DNA of 64,000 bases, taken from assembly GCA_963815935.1 (NCBI GenBank), contig CAWFIL010000002.1, positions 310,001-374,000 of the forward strand. The letters are read 5' to 3'. The translations under genes were made by a program, and so were the position numbers. Below the pieces are notes generated by a model. The model searched no databases and was not told the origin of the DNA. It saw only the letters and a list, made by a program, of their open reading frames with translations. Shown one piece after another: positions 24,502-32,474 of the stretch; the first letter of the stretch is position 1, and every line of letters starts with the position of its first letter. Source of the DNA: JARIHD01 sp963815935. Its GTDB lineage: Bacteria; Patescibacteriota; Saccharimonadia; Saccharimonadales; UBA4665.

Positions 24502-24545
24502 ACCAAACCGACTATCCGTTATGGATATGGCCCCTAGGAGGAGCA

Positions 24546-25034
24546 GTGACCGCGCCCGAGAAGTCTGGCAACATCAACTACCGCATCGTTCTCAAGGGAT
24601 ACGAGGCGACCGGCATCATCGAGTTCGCCGGAACGGCGGACGAAACGGGTCGGGAAGAAACGATCGAAGTCATCAATAGCGGTATTCGTTTGGGCTCCCC
24701 GAGCGATGCTCGTCTGTGGACGGCGAAAGATCTGGACTTCACCGACGACGACACGATGGGCCTGGGCACGGAAGGCTTCGACGACTACTCGTACTGGCTG
24801 CAGATTCTGCAGGACGGTACGTGGAAGGACGTCAAGTCCCTGTACCCCGCCCCTGCTCCGCAGATGGTGTGCCGTGACTGTGGCAGTCTCGACTATCCTG
24901 GTGACTGCACCGATGATCAGGAGCCGGACGACGACACCACCCCCGGTGATGTCTGGCAGCGTGCCTACGCTCGCACCGGCAATGCCGAACTGGCAAGCGA
25001 GGCTGCAAGCATGTACCCGGGCGACTACATGTAG
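24546..25034 (+). CDS. Unrecognised 162-residue acidic protein (GC-rich unit 1)
   Basis: The GTG at 24546 follows GGAGGAG, a strong ribosome binding site, and is preferred to an in-frame TTG at 24492 that lies inside the hairpin. The protein opens VTAPEKSGNINYRIVLKGY, has a beta-rich first half, then a Cys-containing stretch (MVCRDCGSLDYPGDC) and an acidic tail (DDQEPDDDTTPGD). I know no homologue. Codons end in G or C far more often than in neighbouring genes. The opposite strand also has a long open frame, rich in Val, Ala, Arg and His, which is a usual shadow of high-GC coding. Long hairpins follow the stop. Confidence 0.75.
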   Translation: MTAPEKSGNINYRIVLKGYEATGIIEFAGTADETGREETIEVINSGIRLGSPSDARLWTAKDLDFTDDDTMGLGTEGFDDYSYWLQILQDGTWKDVKSLYPAPAPQMVCRDCGSLDYPGDCTDDQEPDDDTTPGDVWQRAYARTGNAELASEAASMYPGDYM

Positions 25035-25045
25035 TTGCTGGCAGA

Positions 25046-25144
25046 GAACTGCAACCAGGGTTTGAGAGAAGTGGCGAATGCTGAAGCTCGAGTGCAATTT
25101 TGCTCTCGCATTATCATTTCGCTAACCTCTCTACCCTGCAGTTC
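25046..25144 (+). repeat. Long imperfect hairpin after GC-rich unit 1
   Basis: GAACTGCA (25046-25053) pairs with TGCAGTTC (25137-25144); CAGGGT with ACCCTG; GAGAGA with TCTCT; and GGCGAA with TTTCGCT with mismatches. The whole folds into a stem of about 100 bases starting 12 bases after the stop codon. Confidence 0.65.
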
Positions 25145-25201
25145 CCCAAGAACATAAGACTAGCTTGTGTTATTAGTGAACTGTAGCGTAGATGTGATGA
25201 T

Positions 25202-25241
25202 GTGGGGCCCGACACGGTTGTTGTGTTGTGTTGGGCCCCAC
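25202..25241 (+). terminator. 14-bp hairpin ending GC-rich unit 1
   Basis: GTGGGGCCCGACAC (25202-25215) pairs with GTGTTGGGCCCCAC (25228-25241) with one G-U. The T-run after it is interrupted (CTCTTTTC), so termination may depend on the strength of the stem. Confidence 0.65.
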
Positions 25242-25264
25242 TGGCTCACCTCTTTTCATATCTA

Positions 25265-26788
25265 TCAGTTGCCGTCCGCGGTGCTATCTGTAGCGCCGGT
25301 CAGCGCCAGGACGTCGTCGGTCGCGATGACCGAAACGCCTAGATCTGTAGGGTGGAACGCGTCATGCTCGTCGGGGCTACGGATCTCGGGGCCAGCGACG
25401 TCCGACAAGTCGGCGCAGAGCGTCTTTAGATCCGGCTTGACGAAGCTAAACCCGAATAGACTGGCCCCTTTTTGCAGGGCTTGGTTGAGGTCGACGTTGC
25501 GCGAGTTGAGCATGTCGATCTTATCTTTGGTCAGACCCTTAGTCGCACTGCAGGTCGCGTCGGCCTTAACGACGTCGTATGATCCGTTAATGACGATGGT
25601 TGGCTGACTGTCGGCCGGCCCGTTGGTGAGATTCTGAAGCTCCACGAGCAGATCGTGGTAGCTCCACTTGAATTTTTCGAGCAGCGCCTGGTAGTCGGGC
25701 GTGGTCAGATTGTCGTTGCAGACGTCTGCCATGTAGCAGAGCCCGATGGCGCGTGACCACCACAGGTCGTTGGGGCCTATGGTGACGAATACCGCCTTTA
25801 GGTTGGTCATCTGCTTGACCCGGCTGATCTGCGGAACGAGCATCTGGCCGCCACGGGATTGTTCGCCCATGAGGCCTTCGTTGATCGTTGCTGCCGAACA
25901 TGCCAGGTTGAGCACACGCCAGCCCTTGAGCCGACCGATCTGTGCCGCCAGTGAGTCGCTGCTGCGACTGCAGTCTTTGTCCTCTTTGCTGGGGTTCTTG
26001 GGTGTCTTGCCGCCCTGGGTCGCTGCCCGCGAATCGCCGATGGAAACGGCATCGTAGCCAGATAGCTTCGGGCCTGCAGGCTTGGGTGACAGGTGGAGAG
26101 TGCTATGGCCAACCAGCCCGTCCAGTGACGTTGCCTGTGCGATCGAGGTTGAACCGACGACAAACATTGTCGAGGTGATCCCCAGGACGACCAGGTCGGC
26201 GACAAACGTGCGTACCACAAACATGGAGGCTTGTCGCCGCTTCCCGTGCACCAGTAGCATCACGAACGCAATGCTGGCACCGAGCGTAGTGCCCGATCCG
26301 AGTGTGACGAGCGCGAATACCCCGAGCCAGGAAACAAACCCTTGCTTGAAGTCATTGGCGACTTCGGGCGGGAGCTTGTGGTTGACGGCTGCGTTGTTGA
26401 GCAGGTCACTACCCTGGAATGGGGCATCGACTGTCAGATGGACTCGCAAAGGGCCGTAGTACTGCGTGGGCAGTAGATAGAACGTTTGCGGTTGCCTGGT
26501 GTTGACGGTAATCTCACCGTGCCCACTTGGGGAAAAGCTGGGTGCTGCTGCCTTGACCGTAAAGTGTTGGCCGAGCGTGTCAACGCTCTGCGCAGGAGTG
26601 AAGATGATGCCCGATAGTACCGAGAGCATGCCCACTCCCAGTAATAGAACTAGGTGTGTTGCGATCCAGCGCCACCGCTGACTGCCGGCTATCCACCCCA
26701 ATACTTTCTTGGCGGACTTGCCGAGCACCTCAGTGAGACGTGTTGCTGATAGATTTTTAAGGGGCCGCGTATCGGCGACGGAGGCCAT
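25265..26788 (-). CDS. Membrane-anchored SGNH-family hydrolase
   Basis: A 507-residue protein starting at ATG 26788 (MASVADTRPL), with AAAGGA 7 bases upstream. Helix 1 is near residues 36-58; a beta-rich outer segment follows; helices 2 and 3 lie near 155-180 and 190-220. The C-terminal 290 residues are an SGNH domain: block I GDSR with the nucleophile Ser, block III IGPNDLWW with the oxyanion Asn, and block V DAFHPTDLG with the catalytic Asp and His. Block II is ACSAATI, lacking the usual Gly. Such enzymes deacylate or transfer acyl groups on envelope glycans or lipids; the substrate is unknown. Confidence 0.85.
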   Translation of the reverse strand: MASVADTRPLKNLSATRLTEVLGKSAKKVLGWIAGSQRWRWIATHLVLLLGVGMLSVLSGIIFTPAQSVDTLGQHFTVKAAAPSFSPSGHGEITVNTRQPQTFYLLPTQYYGPLRVHLTVDAPFQGSDLLNNAAVNHKLPPEVANDFKQGFVSWLGVFALVTLGSGTTLGASIAFVMLLVHGKRRQASMFVVRTFVADLVVLGITSTMFVVGSTSIAQATSLDGLVGHSTLHLSPKPAGPKLSGYDAVSIGDSRAATQGGKTPKNPSKEDKDCSRSSDSLAAQIGRLKGWRVLNLACSAATINEGLMGEQSRGGQMLVPQISRVKQMTNLKAVFVTIGPNDLWWSRAIGLCYMADVCNDNLTTPDYQALLEKFKWSYHDLLVELQNLTNGPADSQPTIVINGSYDVVKADATCSATKGLTKDKIDMLNSRNVDLNQALQKGASLFGFSFVKPDLKTLCADLSDVAGPEIRSPDEHDAFHPTDLGVSVIATDDVLALTGATDSTADGN

Positions 26789-26897
26789 GATAGGTCCTTT
26801 CAGTAGTCCGAAAACGTGTAGATACATTATACTAAAAATGACAAACCGGCAATTCTATCGCCTCCACCCCAACCGCTCGTAGCCAATACGGTTAGGT

Positions 26898-27326
26898 TTA
26901 CTGTACGAGTGGTGCCAGTTTGTCGAAGCACTGCTGCCAACCACCGTTGTGTCCTTGCTTGGAGTCGTTGGAGGCAAAGCCAGTTTGAGTAAAGAGCATA
27001 CGGGTCTTACTCCCCTCGCTGGTCAGCTCTACTGTAAATTCGGTTTCTTCGCCTACCGAGCCGTCCGCGTTATACCAGACGTGTGACGAAACGAGCTTGT
27101 AGGGTTTGGTGATCTCTTTATACACACCACCCAACTTCATCTCGAAGCCGTCGCCCTTCATGGTAGAATGCCACTCGCTGCCCACCTTTAGTTCCCCGCC
27201 TACGTCGGATAAGCTCATGTTGTCTGGGCTTGACCACTGCTGCAATATTTCGGGCTGTGTCCAGGCGGCCCATACCTTTTCGATCGGTGCGTTAAATACT
27301 CTTTCGATAACTAATTTCTTGTCCAT
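26898..27326 (-). CDS. SRPBCC/AHSA1-type protein
   Basis: A 142-residue START-like protein. The opening LVIERVFNAPIEKVWAAWTQPEILQQW is the hallmark of the AHSA1 subfamily (activator of Hsp90 ATPase homologue 1-like). FTVELTSEGSKTRMLFTQTGF and the C-terminal GGWQQCFDKLAPLV complete the fold. These bind hydrophobic ligands; the ligand is not known. Unlike most genes here it has a clear ribosome binding site, GGAGG, 7 bases before the ATG. It lies between the SGNH hydrolase and the MFS pump on the same strand. Confidence 0.9.
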   Translation of the reverse strand: MDKKLVIERVFNAPIEKVWAAWTQPEILQQWSSPDNMSLSDVGGELKVGSEWHSTMKGDGFEMKLGGVYKEITKPYKLVSSHVWYNADGSVGEETEFTVELTSEGSKTRMLFTQTGFASNDSKQGHNGGWQQCFDKLAPLVQ

Positions 27327-27456
27327 ATTTGTCCTCCGTAGATGCGTTATTGTGTAAAAGTGTATATTTCTTATTCAACCACAAGGTTTAATATACGCAT
27401 CTGTCCTACTGCCGTCAATGACTGCAGCCAGCCCGTAGGATGAACCCATACTCTTC

Positions 27457-28881
27457 TTAGTTTTTAGTGGCGCGCGATGAGTGCGTTGTGGTTTTGGGCT
27501 GGCGGATAACGGCGGTCGCCACGCCTGCAGCGACCAGCACAAAGATAATGTCAGCCAAGAACGCGACGTGGTAGCCGTGTACGGCAGCTGCTGCCGGGCT
27601 GCCAAGATGCATGGCGGCTGCCGTAGCTGAGGCGGCAACCCCGGACAAAATCGCAAGGCCCAGGGCGCCACCCATCTGCTGAGAGGTCGATATCAGGCCT
27701 GAGGCCAAACCAGCTTCGTGGGCAGGTACTCCTGAGGTGGCCGCCGCAATCGTGGGCATTATAGTTAAGCCAATGCCAAGCGGCATGATGAGCAATGCTG
27801 GCAGTACGCCCGTTAGGTAGTTGCTGCCCAGGTGGAGCTGGCTGAGCCAGAACAGCCCAATGGCTACTAGTAGCGGCCCAGCGATCAGGAAGCGGCGGAA
27901 CCCATACTTGGCGACGAGCTTAGGAATGCGGGTCGACATAAAGCCCAGGATAATTGGGAACGGTAAGAAGCTTAGGCCGGTCTTGACCGGCGCAAAGTGC
28001 AGTGTACCCTGCAAGTACAGCGTAGTCAGGAAGAATGTACCCATCATAGTGGCGTACATGGGGGCCATGATCATGTTGGCGCCGGTAACGTTGCGGATTT
28101 TAAAGATGCTCAGTGGCATTAGCGGATGTTTGGCGCGCGATTCGTTGAACAAGAAGGCGGCCAGCAATACTAACGCCGCACCAATGGTGGCCAGGGTTTT
28201 GCCGTTCAACCACCCCCAGGTTGGTGCTTGGCTAAAGGCGAATACTTGGGTCATCAGGCTGCTTGTTATTAGGAGTGAGCCGAGCGCATCCAGACTGGTG
28301 TGCTCCTTCTCTTCTTTGGCATGTGGAGGCACGAGGCGTGAGATGAGTACCGACATGACGATGCCGATAGGCACGTTGATAAAAAAGTTCCAGCGCCAGT
28401 TGAAGTATTCGGTGAGTGCTCCACCCAACAACATGCCTACTGCTGCTCCACCAGTAGCGACCAGCGACCAGTAGCCAAGTGCTTTGCCTCGTTCCAGACC
28501 GTCACGAAAGGTAACGAGTACGATAGACAATGCCGCTGGCGACATGAATGCGGCCGACATGCCCTGTAAGGCGCGCAACGAAACGAGCTGTGTTGGTGTT
28601 TGCGACAGCCCAATCAGCAGCGAAAATGTGGTAAAGGCGATCATGCCCGATAGCAGCATGCGACGGCGGCCGTACAGATCGGCGGCTCGTCCGCCCAGCA
28701 GCAAGAAGCCGCCAAAACAGAGCGCGTATGCCGTAATCACCCACTGCAGCGAACTATCGCTAAACTGCAGCTGGTGTTTGATGGTCGGCAGTGCAACATT
28801 GGTGATGGCGACGTCTAGCACTACCATAAACTGGGCGATTGCCACCAGAATAAAGATTAACCACTTAGAACGTTCTTTCAT
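27457..28881 (-). CDS. MFS drug/H+ antiporter, DHA2 (14-helix) type
   Basis: A 474-residue transporter of the EmrB/QacA type. Motif A appears as GGRAADLYGRRRMLL after helix 2; motif C as GGAAVGMLLGGALTEYFNWRW near helix 5; the opening LVAIAQFMVVLDVAITNVALP is typical of DHA2. Such pumps export toxic compounds with proton entry. It is transcribed away from a MarR regulator, a usual drug-response pair. Its start codon lies 22 bases from a palindromic site in the shared intergenic region. Confidence 0.93.
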   Translation of the reverse strand: MKERSKWLIFILVAIAQFMVVLDVAITNVALPTIKHQLQFSDSSLQWVITAYALCFGGFLLLGGRAADLYGRRRMLLSGMIAFTTFSLLIGLSQTPTQLVSLRALQGMSAAFMSPAALSIVLVTFRDGLERGKALGYWSLVATGGAAVGMLLGGALTEYFNWRWNFFINVPIGIVMSVLISRLVPPHAKEEKEHTSLDALGSLLITSSLMTQVFAFSQAPTWGWLNGKTLATIGAALVLLAAFLFNESRAKHPLMPLSIFKIRNVTGANMIMAPMYATMMGTFFLTTLYLQGTLHFAPVKTGLSFLPFPIILGFMSTRIPKLVAKYGFRRFLIAGPLLVAIGLFWLSQLHLGSNYLTGVLPALLIMPLGIGLTIMPTIAAATSGVPAHEAGLASGLISTSQQMGGALGLAILSGVAASATAAAMHLGSPAAAAVHGYHVAFLADIIFVLVAAGVATAVIRQPKTTTHSSRATKN

Positions 28882-28902
28882 AGATACCTGTATTTATTAA
28901 AT

Positions 28903-28920
28903 AGTTGATGAATTGCAACT
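28903..28920. promoter_or_regulatory. Candidate MarR operator
   Basis: AGTTG (28903-28907) and CAACT (28916-28920) form an inverted repeat with an 8-base spacer, 22 bases ahead of the pump gene. Spacing and position fit a MarR-type site. Confidence 0.4.
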
Positions 28921-28944
28921 AATGGTAAAGTACAACGATTGTAT

Positions 28945-28972
28945 TTGTCAAACTAATTTTTTGCGATATAAT
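28945..28972 (+). promoter_or_regulatory. Leaderless promoter of the MarR gene
   Basis: TTGTCA (28945-28950), 16-base spacer, TATAAT (28967-28972), then 7 bases to the ATG at 28980. Transcription should begin at the start codon. Confidence 0.75.
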
Positions 28973-28979
28973 GTAAGTC

Positions 28980-29417
28980 ATGATTAGCGCACAATTGCAA
29001 GATGAGCTGAGCTTACTCATGATCCGTGCCTCCCTAAAAGGAAAGTACGGCATGAATGAAGTCGCCGAGGCACATGGCATTACCCTGATGCAAGCTCTGA
29101 CGCTCTGTTTGTTGGAACCTGAGGCATCGGTGCCCATGAACTCGCTGTCGACTTTCTTGAGTTGTGACCCGTCTAACGTGTCGGGCATTGTGGATCGTTT
29201 AGTATCGGGGTCGTTTATTGAGCGCAAAGAATGCGTCGAAGACCGCCGCATTAAGCGTATTATCCTGACCGACAAAGGCCTTGCTTTGCGTAGCACGCTG
29301 TTGCAGATTACTGCCGAGAAACGGCTGCCGAACCTGAGCGGCCTGTCTGCTGCCGAAACCAAAGAGCTGATTCGTTTGCTGGAAAAAGCTACCACTCCTG
29401 CCACAAAGACAGCCTAA
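28980..29417 (+). CDS. MarR-family transcriptional regulator
   Basis: A 145-residue winged-helix protein. The HTH is HGITLMQALTLCLLE to PMNSLSTFLSCDPSNVSGIVDRLVSGSFIERKE, followed by the wing DDRRI-like EDRRIKRIILTDKG that is characteristic of MarR. It probably represses the divergent MFS pump and is relieved by a phenolic or other ligand. Leaderless start (see 28945-28972). Next gene downstream is a pentapeptide-repeat protein 30 bases away. Confidence 0.92.
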   Translation: MISAQLQDELSLLMIRASLKGKYGMNEVAEAHGITLMQALTLCLLEPEASVPMNSLSTFLSCDPSNVSGIVDRLVSGSFIERKECVEDRRIKRIILTDKGLALRSTLLQITAEKRLPNLSGLSAAETKELIRLLEKATTPATKTA

Positions 29418-29434
29418 CTTCCCTGCCCGGGCGG

Positions 29435-29440
29435 TATACT
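29435..29440 (+). promoter_or_regulatory. -10 box TATACT, leaderless pentapeptide gene start
   Basis: TATACT ends 7 bases before the ATG at 29448. The -35 is weak. Confidence 0.5.
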
Positions 29441-29447
29441 TGAGTAC

Positions 29448-30092
29448 ATGAAGATACATGCTCCCAAGCTGTTGCCTAATTCTGTGCTCGAACCATACGA
29501 GGGTGCTTTGTTTGAGCCAGAAACTACCTACGAACAGGTGCACGTCCAGGACATAGAGGCTTCGGGGCTTTCCTTGCCTGGTTTGGGCTTCGATGAGTGC
29601 CGCTTGGAACGGTTGCAGTTTGGTGAAGCGAAGCTAGTTAAACTGAGCTTTTGCGATGTGTACGCCAAGGCTTGTGAACTTGCCGGAGCCCAATGCGCGG
29701 GTGGCTCGTATATCCGGACGCACCTGTCTGGCTGCCGCATGACAGGCATTGACCTGAGCCGCAGCGTGATCAAGGACGTGGTATTTGAAGGTTGCAAGCT
29801 GGACATGGCTAACTTTCGCTACGCCAAGTTAACACGCGTGCGGTTTATTGATTGCGTATTTACAGATGCCGACTTTCAGGCGGCCGAGTTATCGCAGGTT
29901 TCCTTTGAAGGCTGCCTACTGGAGCGGACCGAATTCGGACATCTAAAATTAACCGCCGTTGATTTTCGTACCTCACAGTTGCTTGACGTGCACGGCTGGC
30001 ACTATTTGCGTGGCGCAACCATTGGCGCTGAACAACTGGCGGCAGCCGCGCCGCAGCTCGCCCTGGAATTGGGACTTAAGATACGAGATTAG
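29448..30092 (+). CDS. Pentapeptide-repeat protein
   Basis: A 214-residue protein built mostly from A(D/N)LxF-like five-residue repeats: CRLERLQFGEAKLVKLSFCDVYAK, then GCKLDMANFRYAKLTRVRFIDCVFTDADFQAAELSQVSF. These fold into a right-handed quadrilateral beta helix. Some members (Qnr, MfpA) shield gyrase by mimicking DNA; that role cannot be claimed here, though linkage to a MarR/MFS drug-response pair is suggestive. The convergent TsaC-type gene ends one base away. Confidence 0.88.
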   Translation: MKIHAPKLLPNSVLEPYEGALFEPETTYEQVHVQDIEASGLSLPGLGFDECRLERLQFGEAKLVKLSFCDVYAKACELAGAQCAGGSYIRTHLSGCRMTGIDLSRSVIKDVVFEGCKLDMANFRYAKLTRVRFIDCVFTDADFQAAELSQVSFEGCLLERTEFGHLKLTAVDFRTSQLLDVHGWHYLRGATIGAEQLAAAAPQLALELGLKIRD

Positions 30093-30093
30093 G

Positions 30094-30690
30094 CTAGTTG
30101 AGCGGCTGGTTGATGTCGACTGCGCCGTGACGCAGGACTTCGATTTTGCCGACCGGCGTAATGCGGATAATGGTTGATGGTGTGCGTCCGGATAGGTCGC
30201 CGCCATCGACGTAAAAGTCAGCCCCTTCACCGAAATAATTCCAGGCTTCGTGAATGTTTACTGACTCTGGTTCACCAGGCTGGTTGGCGCTGGAAGTAAC
30301 CAGTGGACCGGTTTTTTCGAGCAGCGTGCGGATGGTTTCATCTTTGGGGATGCGCATTGGCAAGGAGTCTAATCCCTGGTGGATATAGGCAAGTTCCTTG
30401 CCGACAGGCACGACAACGCTTAGTGGGTTGGGCCACCACTGTTTTACCATATCGAGGTGTTCAAGGGCGGCGCCAAGTTCGGCTAGCTGCTCGACGCTGG
30501 CAGCAATAATGGTGCCTGGTTTGTGCTCGCGGTGTTTGAGGGTATACAGGCGCGTTACTGCTTCTGGGTTGTAGGCGCTGGCTGCCAGACCGTATACGGT
30601 GTCGGTTGGCATGACGACTACACCGCCGTCTGCGAGAGCAGCGACAACGTCGTCAAGCGACAGAAGACTAGGTTGCTTTTTTGATTCCAT
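30094..30690 (-). CDS. Threonylcarbamoyl-AMP synthase, TsaC/Sua5/YrdC family
   Basis: A 198-residue enzyme for the first step of t6A37 tRNA modification. DGGVVVMPTDTVYGLAASAYNPEAV with the K-x-R-motif equivalent LYTLKHREHKPGTII, then NPLSVVVPVG, SLPMRIPKDETIRTLLEKTGPLVTSSANQPGEPE are family signatures. No Sua5 C-terminal domain, so TsaC length. The start is ATG 30690 (or 30693, an adjacent ATG); TACAAT lies 6 bases upstream, implying a leaderless mRNA. A frame extending to 30735 would include the -10 box and is rejected. Confidence 0.93.
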   Translation of the reverse strand: MESKKQPSLLSLDDVVAALADGGVVVMPTDTVYGLAASAYNPEAVTRLYTLKHREHKPGTIIAASVEQLAELGAALEHLDMVKQWWPNPLSVVVPVGKELAYIHQGLDSLPMRIPKDETIRTLLEKTGPLVTSSANQPGEPESVNIHEAWNYFGEGADFYVDGGDLSGRTPSTIIRITPVGKIEVLRHGAVDINQPLN

Positions 30691-30782
30691 CATTTTATTG
30701 TAACATATTTTACAGAGATAGCCAGAGGTGGACACCTGCTTGCTACACAGTCTACTAGTATATAACTTTCTAGCTTTTTGGC

Positions 30783-30806
30783 ATAAAAAATACCCCGTTT
30801 GGGGCT
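30783..30806 (-). terminator. Terminator of GC-rich unit 2
   Basis: On the - strand GCCCC-AAAC-GGGGT is followed by ATTTTTT. The stem is short but the T-run is good. It lies about 170 bases beyond the stop of the gene at 30975. Confidence 0.65.
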
Positions 30807-30836
30807 TGGACGCTTAGACGTGGGTGGTTCTCGGAA

Positions 30837-30901
30837 GGGTGCTGCTGGCAATGTGGGGTTGGTTCGATCGCGGATGCGATCACACATTGCCGAGCAGCCC
30901 C
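30837..30901 (-). repeat. Long hairpin in the 3' tail of GC-rich unit 2
   Basis: GCTGCTGGCAATGTG (30841-30855) pairs with CACATTGCC (30883-30891) and AGCAGC (30893-30898), with one bulged G. GGG/CCC extend the base after one bulge. An inner GATCGC/GCGATC fold sits in the loop. Confidence 0.75.
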
Positions 30902-30974
30902 CTCCGGGATTTTTCGGCCGTCAGGCCGCGGTGTTCCTACCGGTCAGGTGGATGGGTGTGGATGGTCCTACGAC

Positions 30975-31808
30975 CTACATACCGCGGTTGCGGTACTGGT
31001 CTCCGAAGCCGACCGACAGGTCGGTACGGGGCTTGTTGCGCATGGTGCGCGTGTAGGCGGTGAGGCCAGAGAGGGCGATCATGTCGGCGGTGACCGTGTG
31101 TCCGTCGTCGAACAGCTTGGCGCGCTTGGCCATGCTGAGCATCAACTTGACGTTGTCGCGGCTCACGGTGACACCGGCGATCTGGAGGTACCCGACGAAC
31201 TCGAGGATCGAGCCCTCGGTGAAGTTGCCGTCGGCGTCGAACGCGATCTGGCGGTTCTTCATCCCCGGGATGTCGACGGTGACGTGCTGCTCGTCGGCGA
31301 TGACGCTGAGGCTGACACCCGAGACCTCGAAGTTGAGGACGACGCCACCGCTGCTGCTGGTGCTCTGCACGATGTGCTCCGGCCGGCCGCCGAACAGGAT
31401 GCCGAGCTGGAAGCAAACGAGCGAGAGCGTGCCGGCTGCGCCGACGTTGACGGTGAGTGCCGAGACCCGCTCGCGGAGCGAATCGATGCTGTTCTGGTGG
31501 AGGCGGCGCTCACGCATCAGCTCACGCAGATTGCGGAAGGTGACCTCCTCGTAGCTGTGAGCCATCTCCCAGGCGGCGAGGTACGCTTCCCGCTGCACCA
31601 GGTACTTCCGCTGAGCCTTGCCAGCCTTGGTACGCCCGTCGGCGAGTTCCCCGTCCGGAATCGGCGGGAACATGACGTCGGGGTGCACGAGGCTGTGGGC
31701 CATCGGGGCTGCCTCGATCTTGATGGTCGAGTGCTGGTTGCGCGCGGAGGGCGGCAGCGGGTCGGAGACCGACGCGGGGCTGACGCTCTGGTTGCCGTGC
31801 TCGTTCAT
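30975..31808 (-). CDS. Unrecognised 277-residue protein (GC-rich unit 2)
   Basis: The ATG at 31808 (MNEHGNQSVSP) has AGGAG 8 bases upstream and is preferred to an in-frame ATG at 31874. After a disordered opening there is a basic helical part (REAYLAAWEMAHSYEEVTFRNLRELMRERR), a short hydrophobic stretch (AAGTLSLVCFQLGILFGG), then a beta-rich half. It has no homologue I know. Third codon positions are G or C almost throughout, unlike neighbours. The + strand has an antisense open frame of similar length, rich in Asp, Val, His and Arg, which I treat as a shadow. It is flanked by a 200-base structured leader and a hairpin tail. Confidence 0.75.
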   Translation of the reverse strand: MNEHGNQSVSPASVSDPLPPSARNQHSTIKIEAAPMAHSLVHPDVMFPPIPDGELADGRTKAGKAQRKYLVQREAYLAAWEMAHSYEEVTFRNLRELMRERRLHQNSIDSLRERVSALTVNVGAAGTLSLVCFQLGILFGGRPEHIVQSTSSSGGVVLNFEVSGVSLSVIADEQHVTVDIPGMKNRQIAFDADGNFTEGSILEFVGYLQIAGVTVSRDNVKLMLSMAKRAKLFDDGHTVTADMIALSGLTAYTRTMRNKPRTDLSVGFGDQYRNRGM

Positions 31809-31888
31809 GAGGGTGCTCCTCGATCGAGATGGGTCGTTCACCAATTGCGCGCGGGATGCGTGCAATATCCACATATAAAATCGCGGAT

Positions 31889-31952
31889 CTTCTGACGTTA
31901 GAAGGGCGAACTGTAGACGGCCTTGACTTGCAAAGCTGCCCGCAGTTCGCCC
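31889..31952 (-). repeat. Leader hairpins of GC-rich unit 2
   Basis: GGGCGAACTG (31904-31913) and CAGTTCGCCC (31943-31952) are exact 10-base inverted copies; CTTCT/AGAAG (31889-31904) forms a second, overlapping stem. Both lie in the 5' leader between the promoter at 32012 and the ATG at 31808. Confidence 0.7.
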
Positions 31953-32011
31953 CTTAGGGACAAAAGTTCAACGCAAATACTTTCGCTTACCTGACGTAAA
32001 CGAACCCCGAT

Positions 32012-32040
32012 ATTCTACCATATTTACGCAAAAATTACAA
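32012..32040 (-). promoter_or_regulatory. Promoter of GC-rich unit 2
   Basis: On the - strand TTGTAA (32040-32035), a 17-base spacer and TAGAAT (32017-32012). The predicted leader is about 200 bases. Confidence 0.6.
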
Positions 32041-32042
32041 TA

Positions 32043-32474
32043 CTACTTGTGGTACGGAATACCTGCAGAGATAGTGCTTGCCCGGTACAGTGTTTCGAGT
32101 AGAATCACCATGGCCAGGTCGTGCGGAAAGGTTAGCCTGGACAGCCCCCACCGAAAGTCGGACTGGTCAATTACTTCTTGGGGTAGGCCCTCGGGTCCGC
32201 CGATCAGCAGGCAGACTTCCCTGGCCTCTATGGCCCACTTGTCTAAGAATGCTGCTAGTTCGGGACTGGTAAGTTGCTGCCCATCGATAACCAAGGCAAT
32301 CTTGTAGCCCGTGCCGGCCGTTTGCATGAAGTGGCCGGCATCGTAGGCCAGTTTGTCGGGAATGTGGGTGATGCGTACGGTGTGGTAGTGTTTGAGGCGC
32401 TTGAGATACTCTTCCCAGCCGGCCCTGGCATAGGCTAGTTTGGGTTCGCCAACGGTTATGATGTGTAGTTTCAT
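32043..32474 (-). CDS. rlmH: 23S rRNA pseudouridine(1915) N3-methyltransferase RlmH
   Basis: A 143-residue SPOUT enzyme of typical length. The knot region contains VIDGQQLTSPELAAFL, LLIGGPEGLPQEV and the C-terminal SRLTFPHDLAMVILLETLYRASTISAGIPYHK-type end, whose LTFPH and GIPYHK motifs are diagnostic. It methylates the pseudouridine in helix 69 of the large subunit rRNA. Its start overlaps the stop of the upstream methyltransferase gene by 4 bases (32471-32474), so translation is probably coupled. Confidence 0.96.
   Translation of the reverse strand: MKLHIITVGEPKLAYARAGWEEYLKRLKHYHTVRITHIPDKLAYDAGHFMQTAGTGYKIALVIDGQQLTSPELAAFLDKWAIEAREVCLLIGGPEGLPQEVIDQSDFRWGLSRLTFPHDLAMVILLETLYRASTISAGIPYHK

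Noticed and set aside
24534..25097. A 187-codon - strand open frame opposite GC-rich unit 1
   Set aside because: The + strand has GGAGG-GTG, a promoter and terminators in the right order; the - frame is Val/Arg/His-rich with no start signals.
30948..31895. A 315-codon + strand open frame opposite GC-rich unit 2
   Set aside because: It is rich in Val, Ala, Asp, His and Arg with no motif, has no ribosome binding site, and mirrors a - strand gene with AGGAG and G/C-ending codons, as expected for an antisense shadow.
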